A stretch of 64,000 bases of DNA from Ypsolopha sequella (Eukaryota; Arthropoda; Insecta; Lepidoptera; Ypsolophidae): the NCBI GenBank assembly GCA_934047225.1, contig OW204011.1:14210339-14274338 (forward strand), read 5' to 3'. Below, in pieces: positions 52,448 to 61,372 of the stretch. The position numbers were made by a program, and so were the translations under genes. The notes under the pieces are model-generated. The model saw nothing but the letters and a program-made list of their open reading frames with translations, ran no database searches and was not told the DNA's origin. The stretch's first letter is position 1, and each line of letters begins with the position of its first letter.

Positions 52448-52915
52448 TGATCCTAAGACTGTAGACTAAGTTTTACTACGTATAGACAAGCAGTTCCCAT
52501 ACATCGTAGTGTAGCCACAAAAAAGGTGTAAAATTCTAGCGAAATCCAGATGGCGTTGCTAAAATTATGGTGCAAATAAATTTGAATTTGAATTAAATCC
52601 TATAACGACCACTATGCTAAAAAAACCGATCGGTGACGCTAGTGACACAGCGATGTCACGTAAGAAATATAATTCCCACTTCGATAATAGATGGCGCTGA
52701 AATATTCACTGTTAGTGTTGCCAACTTAGCGCCATCTGGTTTTTCTAAGCAAAGCTATTACAGCCACATGTTTACTTGGTAACCATGAGAGTTTACTTGC
52801 AGCCAATTAAACAAATTATGTTTATTTTCTACCTTTGGCGACACCTAGTGTTGTAAGGGCGGGTAAAAAATTTGCTACGCCGTGATATTTACGTAGTAAT
52901 GTTTAATCTATGCTA
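52448..52915. mobile_element. CATAGACTAAG MITE, copy 3, with a 30-bp LINE-tail insertion
   Basis: Interior blocks AGATGGCGCTGAAATATTCA and TGTTTACTTGGTAACCATGA match 46209-47054. At 52566-52596 the host sequence GTTGCTAAATCC is interrupted by ATTATGGTGCAAATAAATTT plus TGAATTTGAATT. The termini are degraded. Confidence 0.75.
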
Positions 52916-53079
52916 AGACCAACAGGTGAGTGACACAAAAAATACGTAATAAATAGTGCATGTGTGTATGGATTAACCATGTATTTCACATCTCCTCTAT
53001 CGCTCACCTGTGGGTTTTGGGATTAAAGTGTTTGCGCTGTGCGTGGTTACATATCTACTTTGCTATCTGTACATGTAAG

Positions 53080-53175
53080 GTACAGCGCGACCAGGCCACC
53101 CTAGAAGGACGCCAAGGACAGATGCTGACCTAATTGGCGACATACTGGGCAATGTCAAAAGTACCCGGAATAGAA
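53080..53175. mobile_element. LINE 3' fragment
   Basis: CACCCTAGAAGGACGCCAAG and CCGGAATAGAAGAGCTTG recur, slightly changed, at 57590-57690. Confidence 0.5.
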
Positions 53176-53269
53176 GAGCTTGATTCATAGACTAGATTCA
53201 TAAATGCTAACGGGACACCTGACGCTCTAGAACATCAACAACACCAGGTTTTCAAGGGTTCATTGGAAG

Positions 53270-53720
53270 AAACTAGGTATCTCCTCATATTGAAGAAATT
53301 TATCGATCTTTTATCTAGGGATTCCACCTATAAATAATGTTTTAAGATTTATACTTTTATCAAAAAAAAAAAAATGTTTTCCACCCTCTTTTTTTTTGGT
53401 TTTCAAACGTTCGTTTCAAAAACACGGTTAAGAGATCAACTTGATTTTTTTTTTATAAAATAGGCAATAGAAATATGAAGGGATGTTACCTAAATCCAAT
53501 ATTTTTTTCCCTACAAAATATTTCAGTATTAGCTAAAAGCACACACAACTTGTTGTTTCGCTGCGTGATCACTAGTATTACGCGTCCAAGAACAAGACGC
53601 CAAAGAGCCAACATATAATCGCATCTATGAAAAGCAAATAAGGTCTTTGCCATTAGACTTATTGTGCTGGGCGGGTAATAAAAAAAGTTGCTAGGGTATT
53701 CCATCCTCTTAAAGAGGTGT
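53270..53720. repeat. Dispersed repeat in slit intron, copy 2
   Basis: Partner of 48050-48470, including TTTCGCTGCGTGATCACTAG and TTGTGCTGGGCGGGTAATAA. A LINE-like tail (CTGGGAGACAGGCGTAAGTT) follows at 53755-53800. Confidence 0.7.
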
Positions 53721-53799
53721 CTCAAGATTGTAGCGGATGGAAATCTGTAGTCTATGCCTACTTCTCTGGGAGACAGGCGTAAGTTTATGTATGTATGAC

Positions 53800-54740
53800 A
53801 TCTTGATGTGTAAATTGTTATTTATTAATAAATGAGTATTGAGTATATGTCAACTCGAGACAAAATTGGTCGAATTGATCACAGAATCGATGTATTGTAT
53901 ATATTGGATTTTTTACTTATTTAACTAATACTACTTATTTTCAGGTTTTTGCATATCATAATGACAAGTTATTTGGAACTAATTAGTTCATGTAAAAGAT
54001 AGATTACATTATACATTAATATATGTGGGGGTTGTGAAAACCCGCCTTTTTTTAATTAATCGAAACAGCTATGCGAGCACGTACGCGTCGATTAGATAAA
54101 TTTGACAGATAGAATCGATACATTCTAATCGATAACCCTTATTGCAATGAAATAAAAGTTACATTTTTTTATCGAATCGATGTCGAGTCAAAACCAAAAT
54201 CATGCTAGTACCCCTGAACACTTATATTCAAAATTCACTCCATAGTTATTCAACAAAACCTTATTACCTTAGAGCACCTATGTTTTGTGTAAACTGTCAT
54301 CGCAAAGATTCTATTGGTTTCTGTAAAATGGAATTTTAAAATAAGGAACTAAACGAGGGTAGCAGTATTATCAAACGTAACGCAATGACAATCCAGCTGA
54401 ACCTAACTTAGCTGTTTTACATAACGTAGCTTACATAACGAACCGACGGTTTTGACGCCATCTGGCGAAAAAAGTCTGCCTCGTTGCTGCACAGACTCCG
54501 TGGCAGCCCCAACACCCTCCTACAGTTATAACCGATCGATTCGACAACCCGTTTATGCTTAAACTGGTTCATCGGACAAGATCACTAGTAGTTATTAAGG
54601 ACTAATATAGAATAAGTATATTGCTACTAAAATAATGGACCCATGTTGATATGATGATATTTAGTAAAACAGCTAGCAGTTTTGTAAAACAGCTGATTCT
54701 ACAATCCAACTTCAACATATACAGACTCAAAAGAACTCAC
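53800..54740. other. slit intron, AT-rich
   Basis: No exon seen. Scattered ATCGAT-rich sequence; no repeat recognised. Confidence 0.3.
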
Positions 54741-54842
54741 CGAGTGTGACGTTAGCTTCAGGCTTGGTCCTGAGTGGTTCGAGCTCGACCAACGAGTCAT
54801 TGTGGTTAAATGTGAGCGACGTGAGATACTCGCAGAAACGAC
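54741..54842 (-). CDS. slit: slit exon: end of EGF 6 and start of laminin G
   Basis: Acceptor GTCCACAG and donor CTCG|GTGAGT. It encodes [20 protein letters not shown] followed by [13 protein letters not shown]. Fly Slit has [31 protein letters not shown] here. The first Cys closes EGF 6. Phase 1 in and out. Confidence 0.95.
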
Positions 54843-54943
54843 CTGTGGACATACCATAGATGTAGCATAGATGTAGCCTAGATGTAGCATAGATGTAGCA
54901 TAGATGTATATATACTAAATCTATGGAACATGCGCTTTTTTAA

Positions 54944-55785
54944 GGGGCTAAGCCATGCTAAAATTCAGTGCTGCTCTAATGCTTAAAACTGTCTATCCTA
55001 CTATAATCAGATGTCGCGCTCGCAAAACTTCACTTATTTTGAAATTGCAGCTACATAAGGACATAACATATAACTATTTATTTATAATTGTGTATTTTTT
55101 TAACTGTCTATCCTACTATAATCAGATGACGCGCTCGCAAAACTTCAGTTATTTTGAAATTGCAGCTACATAAGGACATAACATATAACTATTTATTTAT
55201 AATTGTGTATTTTTTTAACTGTCTATCCTACTATAATCAGATGTCGCGCTCGCAAAACTTCAGTTATTTTGAAATCGCAGCTACATAAGGACATAACATA
55301 TAACTATTTATTTATAATTGTGTATTTTTTTAACTGTCTATCCTACTATAATCAGATGTGGCGCTCGCAAAACTTCAGTTATTTTGAAATTGCAGCTACA
55401 TAAGGACATAACATATAACTATTTATTTATAATTGTGTATTTTTTTAACTGTCTATCCTACTATAATCAGATGTCGCGCTCGCAAAACTTCAGTTATTTT
55501 GAAATCGCAGCTACATAAGGACATAACATATAACTATTTATTTATAATTGTGTATTTTTTTAACTGTCTATCCTACTATAATCAGATGTGGCGCTCGCAA
55601 AACTTCAGTTATTTTGAAATTGCAGCTACATAAGGACATAACATATAACTATTTATTTATAATTGTGTATTTTTTTAACTGTCTATCCTACTATAATCAG
55701 ATGTCGCGCTCGCAAAACTTCAGTTATTTTGAAATTGCAGCTACATAAGAACATAACATATAACTATTTATTTATAATTGTGTAT
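54944..55785. mobile_element. TTAA MITE, truncated copy 3, expanded into a 115-bp tandem array
   Basis: TTAA (54940-54943) then GGGGCTAAGCCATGCTAAAA gives one terminus of the MITE at 39316 and 46522. Seven units of exactly 115 bp follow (unit starts GTCTATCCTA at 54991, 55106, 55221, 55336, 55451, 55566, 55681). Units 3 and 5 share one variant pair (TGTCGCG, GAAATCGCAG) and units 4 and 6 another (TGTGGCG, GAAATTGCAG). The far terminus is absent. Repeated small open frames here are artefacts of the array. Confidence 0.9.
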
Positions 55786-55996
55786 TCATGATAATGTATG
55801 TTAACAATATGTGTTGGCACCAATGGTGCTATGAGTTTATCACAGAATAGCAATTTAAATGATTCTCAATCGAGTAAGTACTTAAAATTACTTAATAGAT
55901 ATTAAAACCTTAGACATGTCTATATGGGGTAGGTTTCCTTTGCTTTTGCACTTAGTGGGAGAAAAAAAAAAGAAAATAAGTTAATAATAATCTTAC

Positions 55997-56084
55997 CAGA
56001 GTATCCAGGTGCGCACTTGCACAGATAGTCCTGTCCCCCGCCAACGCCGAGCGCGAGGTGACCGCGCTCCATCATAATATCATC
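55997..56084 (-). CDS. slit: slit exon: EGF repeat 6, second half
   Basis: Acceptor CCTCCTCAG and donor CTG|GTAAGA. It encodes DDIMMERGHLALGVGGGQDY then LCKCAPGYSG. The CKC-x2-GY pattern completes EGF 6 with the Cys of the next exon. The insert before it is longer and more variable than in fly Slit. Phase 0 in, phase 1 out. Confidence 0.9.
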
Positions 56085-56159
56085 CTGAGGAGGACGAACT
56101 GGGGATTAGTTATGCAACTGTGGGCCGCGAGGAGTGCTTGCGATACCGTCTTTTGTGTT

Positions 56160-56345
56160 CACACTCGACACTAGATGTCCCTTTCAGATTTAGTGTAGAC
56201 CTTTGACACTAGATGTCACTTTCAGATTTTGTGTGGACATCCGACACTAGATATCACTTTCAGATTTTGCGTGGACATTCGACATTAGATGTCACTTTCA
56301 GATGTTGTGTAGACATTCAACACTAGATGTCACTTTAGGATTTTC
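56160..56345. repeat. Minisatellite, about 41 bp x 5, in slit intron
   Basis: The unit contains GACACTAGATGTCACTTTCA followed by GATTTTGTGTGGACATTC, repeated with small changes. It is the intron next to the EGF 6 exon. Confidence 0.8.
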
Positions 56346-56948
56346 AGGCCTGAAGTGAAGTGATCAATTACAAATAACAATACCTATATTACGTTTTTTA
56401 CACAATCTGCGTGAATGTCTTGATCATTTTTTGATAAAACTTTTAGCATGGCGGCTAAGCGTATCATCACATCAGCCATATAAACCATGATTTTGGCTTT
56501 ACTCACAATAATGATGCAGCTCCGAGTAAAAAATACATCTAAGATAAATAAGGTTACATTTATTTGTACAGCTAAATTCCTAGCGGAGGCTTGGTAAGTA
56601 ATCAGTATCACGGATCGATAATGATTTTGGAAAATTGCAAAAAAGGTCCCTAGAAAAGATTCCAAAAATAATATTCTATTTTATCAAAATAATGCACTAT
56701 TTACTGAAGTAGATAGTACAAATTCTAAAAGTGTCGATTTTATTTCGTAGCGCTTTAATACCGCCCGATTTTGAGAATATAATTTTAGTTTAAGTGCTGT
56801 TTTTCTACATTGCAAAATAGTCTCAAAGTGTTAGGAACAGAAGCTTACTTTGGTAAATTGAATTTTTTCAGCACTAAAATTAAAGCGTTCAGAAACTGCT
56901 TTGCTGTCTATATCACCAGCGCCATCTAGTGTAAGAAGCCCGAGTTAC

Positions 56949-57116
56949 CTGCAGCGCGAGTGGAGGGAGATAGCAGACGCCGTGCACACAGTCGTGCTGC
57001 GCGCAGGGTGAGGTGCCGAGTGCGGCGTGGGGTGCCGCCTCACAGTAGCGGCCTGCGTGTCCGGGGGGACACGAGCACGTGTACTCGTCAAGACCGTCTA
57101 TGCAGCGGGCGCCGTT
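56949..57116 (-). CDS. slit: slit exon: EGF 5 end, proteolytic-site region, EGF 6 start
   Basis: Acceptor GTCTCCAG and donor CAG|GTAACT. It encodes NGARCIDGLDEYTCSCPPGH then AGRYC, closing EGF 5. The linker EAAPHAALGTSPC and the start of EGF 6 (AQHDCVHGVC) follow. Vertebrate and fly Slit are cleaved just before the conserved TSPC in this linker, releasing N- and C-terminal fragments. TSPC is kept here (Thr codon at 57014-57012), but the residue before it is Gly rather than the Arg/Gln I recall in human and fly. Phase 0 in and out. Confidence 0.93.
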
Positions 57117-57129
57117 CTGGAGACAAGGA

Positions 57130-58233
57130 AGAAATTCTATAGCAAACAAATCTCTATAACTAATAGACAAAAGTTAACAAATATCATGGCAGTCACTGAG
57201 CTAATTTTTGCACTAATCTGCGAATACTGTTATTGGTAATTTTTTTAATATCTTCATGTTAGTTATAAGCATTAATGTATAATTATCTGAGTTTCTGCCT
57301 TGTGTTTTTCACTCTCCACCGAATAAATGTCTTTCTTTCTTTTCTTTTCTTTCTTTATTTAACACTGGAATACTCTATTCAATTTGCAGTAGACTTTGGA
57401 GTCATTCGGCAATAAGCACTAGTATTTAATAAAAACAAACTAGCGCCATCTGATGCCAAGTAGCTAACAACAAATCAGCAGTAGAATATTTTTTAGCATT
57501 TAAATTACAAGTGGTTAGGTAAATAAGAGTGTAGATGAAAATAGAGTGACGAAAGAAATACATGGTGCGCAAATGACAGATAAAGCTGTACAGAGCCGCC
57601 CTAGAAGGACGTATGCCTATCAAATTAGAGACATACTAGAAAGGGGCAAGTCAAAGGCAACCGGAATAGAAGAGCTTGTATGATTGGATCCATGGATGTG
57701 GAAGGGTAGAAAGTGGTGTGTCAGGATCGTAGTAAATTTAATTCAGTGGTCTCTCCCTATCCCTTTTAGTCCAGTCAATCTAAAAATCTTTGTATGGAGA
57801 AGGTTGAATTAAATTTACACTGGGTGATAATTGGGAATACCGGATAAATATATATATATATATACAACGTGTAACAGAAAGGTGTAATCATATTTGAAGA
57901 GTTTATTCAGTCAAAAGTATAAAACAACTTTTACTATGGAGCCTACCCTGAAAACTCATAAATCTCCGAATAGAAACTAAACTTAGGTTTTCATACGTAG
58001 ATATTAGTTCCGCTACTGTCCACTTGAAGCGGTTTCTCAGATTCCATACGATTTTGGTGTACTTTGAAACGCAACTATACGGAGATATTTTCATGCTTAG
58101 GCTACTGGACTATTTGGGAGACAGACTTATTTGTGAAATTATAGCTTGACAAATTTAACGCTCATAGTCTGCAGACAATGAAGGGTCGGTGCGATTGACC
58201 GTGAAGCAGTAACTTCACCGTTCCTAGCCTCAC
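57130..58233. other. slit intron with LINE 3' fragment at about 57590-57800
   Basis: CGCCCTAGAAGGACGTATGC, CCGGAATAGAAGAGCTTG and GGATGTGGAAGGGTAGAAAG resemble LINE 3' ends at 53080 and 27102. Also TTTCTTTTC and (TA)n simple repeats (57330, 57850). No exon. Confidence 0.45.
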
Positions 58234-58403
58234 CTGACACATATGGTTGACACAATCATCAGCATTGACGGTACAGTTATCGCCGGAGTACCCTCTTGGA
58301 CAGGAGCACGTGTAGTGACTAAAGTGGTCGGTGCACGCGGCTCCGTTCGCGCACGGGTTGAACTCGGCCGTGCAGAATGGGATCTTTTTCTCGCAGAATT
58401 CAC
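58234..58403 (-). CDS. slit: slit exon: EGF repeat 4 and start of EGF 5
   Basis: Acceptor TTTTTTAG and donor CAG|GTGAGG. It encodes [43 protein letters not shown], then [13 protein letters not shown]. The first Cys closes EGF 3. The 'EEKLDFC...NPC' order of human SLIT2 is recognisable. Phase 1 in, phase 0 out. Confidence 0.94.
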
Positions 58404-58605
58404 CTAAAAAACCATGTTAATGTTTAAAACCTGAAGTTTAACATATAGTAAGTATTTACATATGAAATTACCAAAATTCTCTTACAGATTCATGAGTTCG
58501 TAATTCCTGTAATTCAAAAGCTATTTCCATTATTTGTTTTTGTTTGTAAGTTGATTTATAGGATGTTTACATCTACGTATTCAATTTTATTTATTTATAT
58601 TAAAT

Positions 58606-58765
58606 AACAGTGATAGGGCTCACCATCCATCACGTAATAATCGTTGGTGAAAGTGGGTGTACTTCGGTGTAGGTACTAAGTGTAAATTGCGACTTTCATT
58701 TCTCAGTTCACACTAATGAACACCTCTGAGACCCCCTTGGGGATTTATGTCGTGACAATAATATG
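58606..58765 (+). mobile_element. SINE body, copy 3 (head missing)
   Basis: CACGTAATAATCGTTGGTGA, TTCACACTAATGAACACCTC and CTTGGGGAT match 50640-50765; the tRNA-like head is absent. Confidence 0.6.
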
Positions 58766-58815
58766 TTTAAACTGCGGTCACCATCAACTCAGTTATATTT
58801 AATCGAGGTACAAAC

Positions 58816-58955
58816 CCATAAAGCCGGGAGCACATTTGCAGCTGTACCCCTCTCGCTTGTCGACGCAGGTGGCGTTGTTCTGACACTTGTGGAACTGACA
58901 GTCATCGATGTTCACCTCACATCGCGGTCCCGTGTAGCCGGCGTGGCAGCTGCAG
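58816..58955 (-). CDS. slit: slit exon: end of EGF 2 and EGF 3
   Basis: Acceptor AACACTCAG and donor ATGG|GTTTGT. It encodes [47 protein letters not shown]. The VNIDDC start of EGF 3 is a calcium-binding-type EGF signature, and human SLIT2 has VNVDDC at the same point. Donor GTTTGT is the weakest of the series. Phase 2 in, phase 1 out. Confidence 0.93.
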
Positions 58956-58969
58956 CTGAGTGTTTAGGG

Positions 58970-59606
58970 GGACCGATTAGAAGGTTTTTAGGGTGAGAGG
59001 CGACATCTGTTGTTGAGTATTTGTACTAAAAGCTTTGGAAATTATTAACAGATGGCACTCAAAGCGGTGGGCGGGGCTTTGGTTAAGTGGCTCCATCTAT
59101 TATTGAGTGTTCGTAAGCATCTAATTTTTAATGCCCTACTGGCATCATTGCTATACTAGGTAAACCGCGTAACTGGCGTATCGCCCGCGGTACGAGGGGA
59201 GCGTTGAGAGGCGCAGAGGGAAGCTTCGAGCGGGGTGGGGTGGTGCGAGCGCGGGATAGGGCCTCTTCTAACTCCGCGTCGCTCGCCGCTCCCCGGCCGC
59301 GGTAGAAACGCCAGCTATATGGTTCACATATAATTTATTTTCAAATGAAACCTTTAAATACCGAGAAAATAAATTCTAAGAAACTATGATAGAAATAAAT
59401 TTCTATGTTTGAATACTTTGTGATTTATCCGTCGCAAGGAGATATAAATTAACATGATATCATTGCCGTATAAAAACAGAAAAGAAAAGTAAATCTGGAT
59501 GTGAGGAGCTCTGAACTGGGATTCGAACCCGGGACCTCTCGCTTACCGGGCGATTCCTCTACCAACTGAGTAAATTGTAAGAGTGGCTTATATTAAAATG
59601 GCTTAC
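58970..59606. other. slit intron with GC-rich segment
   Basis: 59160-59310 is GC-rich (GGGGAGCGTTGAGAGGCGCA; GCGTCGCTCGCCGCTCCCC) within AT-rich surroundings, without an exon signature. Confidence 0.3.
59500..59580 (-). repeat. tRNA-like pseudogene or SINE head
   Basis: Minus strand has A-box-like TCAGTTGGTAGAG and B box GGTTCGAATCC with a mostly paired T arm. The acceptor stem does not pair, and the anticodon loop (CCGGTAA) lacks the invariant T33. It is not a functional tRNA gene. Confidence 0.55.
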
Positions 59607-59820
59607 TTAAACCGTCCCTCTTCCAAGACGTTGCAGACGCCGAACGCGCACGGAGACCCGTAGCACGCGTCGATCTGGTGCTGGCACGTTTCGCCGTGGT
59701 AGCCACGTGCACATGCGCACGTGAATCCACCGCCCCCGCGCGCCCGGCACACCCCCCCGTGCTGGCAGGGCGACGTGTAGCAGCGGTCGCACTTCGAGAC
59801 TATGTCCGCTGGCGGTGATT
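59607..59820 (-). CDS. slit: slit exon: EGF 1 and most of EGF 2 (first exon in window)
   Basis: Acceptor ATCTGCACAG and donor TTAA|GTAAGC. It encodes SPPADIVSKCDRCYTSPCQH, GGVC..., CACARGYHGETC (EGF 1), then QHQIDACYGSPCAFGVCNVL. Human SLIT2 has LAKCNPCLSNPC at this junction, directly after the fourth leucine-rich domain. Slit is a secreted matrix protein that binds Robo receptors and repels axons and migrating cells. The window holds 14 exons (about 628 residues) out of the roughly 1500 usual, so the signal peptide and LRR domains lie upstream at coordinates above 59820 or outside. Phase 2 in and out. Confidence 0.95.
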
Positions 59821-59829
59821 CTGTGCAGA

Positions 59830-60101
59830 TATCACCATTTAATCAGATATTGTAACTATAGAGAGGAAATGTAGAGTTTTCAATAAATATTTATAAAAAT
59901 TGTACAGATTACCTCAATAAATACGTGCAACAAAAGTTTTTTTTTTATTTAAAATAAGTTTGGTCTGCAAATTGGCGCAAAGTTTATGGCACCGATGTTT
60001 GTTTTATAGAAAAAAAAATATTGCACTTTGTTTGGACTAATTATAGTGATAGAATATTTATTGTAATTTTTGTCTTTTGACAATAGCGCAACGACATTCA
60101 T
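59830..60101. other. slit intron, no feature seen
   Basis: AT-rich; no LRR exon or repeat recognised. Confidence 0.3.
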
Positions 60102-60384
60102 GTTTAATGCATACAGCTGTTAACGCCTTGCATGTGTGCGTACATGACCTACACACATGCACACGGCGAGATAACGGGTTCCCAGCTCGGCGGCGACGCT
60201 GCCGCCATTGCCGGCTGTCACTTCGTTCACTTCACCTTCGCATACGGTACCTGGTGCACACGCACGACACAATCCTTTGTAATATCATTTTGTAATATCA
60301 ATAAATTAGTAAACATCGAAGGAGTTCTTCTTTACCACCGCATTCCACGACCGAGTCTCCACCATAAACGCCCAGTTCTTAACA
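60102..60384 (+). repeat. Putative 5' LTR of the second BEL/Pao element
   Basis: Starts TGTTTAATGC and ends TTCTTAACA, so the termini TGTT/AACA are inverted repeats. AATAAA at about 60299 fits an LTR polyadenylation signal. TTGGTACTTCGAGTCGAACA follows directly, like the primer region of BEL elements. The 3' LTR is outside the window, so this is an inference. Confidence 0.5.
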
Positions 60385-61372
60385 TTGGTACTTCGAGTCG
60401 AACATTGGCCTCCAGAGCTGGCGAAACAAGAACAAAGGAAACGCGACGTGGTGACATCGAGCCGCCATTACGTGGAACATTGCCGAGAAGATTATTTTCT
60501 ACGAATTTGTGTTCAAACATTAAACACCGTACATAGTGAAGCAACTTGAAGAAATCATTACTTCATAACATTATAAAGGATTGCAGTGAGCTATTGGAGA
60601 ATCACACATATTTCAAAGGGTATTCTACTAGAAGACCTGGAGGGTATCGTTATTGTGAGTTCGTTCCAATTTTACCTTTATTACCTATCATTTATTCATT
60701 ACTCATCCATGAGTAAAAATCAGCAATAATCTGATTACCTATACATTGCCATTATCTTTGTGGTTAAAACATACATAAGTCGCACTTTATAAGCGAAATA
60801 CAAACATTATTGCTAATTCTTGTAACCTACTTGCAAGTTACAATAAAAAACATTAAAACCCATTTATTTCATTATAGGCTTATTGCCTTAGAATTGCCAA
60901 ATTACCGTTAAGCTAAATTCATTATAGCTACATACCTACTCGGGTATTTATCTTCAAAATCTATAATTTCAGAGATTCTTGGGTGATAGTTTCAGCGGTC
61001 TGTGTGTGAACTGTGTTTATGTTGTGTTAATCGTAGCAATTGTTTTACATAAATTCCAGCTAACTGCTTTGTTACTACGTGTCGCTGCGCCCGCTTGCCA
61101 CGCACGCAGCCGCTGCTTGCCGCCGCGACCATCTACCTCAAACCGGTTTTGCATACACGGCTTGCGGAACGCTTTTGAATGCGCACGGCTTTTATCGACA
61201 TTACTGCACGCTCACTTCGCTTCATTGTTTAAAATTTAAGTATCTTTCTTATTTTTCTTCTTAAAAGTTTTTATTTCTGTATAATCGTGTCATTCTATTA
61301 CATAGCAGTTTACACTACAGTAACACGCCGCGCAATAAGTGAGTACCTATTGTTACTGGCTGTACTAACATA
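60385..61372 (+). other. Leader of the second BEL/Pao element
   Basis: The long untranslated stretch before gag has no supported frame. A GTGAGTTC near 60655 and an ATTTCAG near 60970 could bound an intron, but this is unproven. Confidence 0.35.

Noticed and set aside
54955..55748. Series of overlapping 66-72 residue open frames spaced 115 bases apart on the plus strand
   Set aside because: They are shifted readings of one 115-bp tandem unit, which is not a multiple of three; no domain, no initiation context.
59500..59580. Functional tRNA gene
   Set aside because: A and B boxes are present, but the acceptor stem does not pair and position 33 is C; kept as a SINE head or pseudo-tRNA.
60132..60536. 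134-residue open frame upstream of the second BEL element
   Set aside because: It overlaps the putative LTR and primer region and has no domain.
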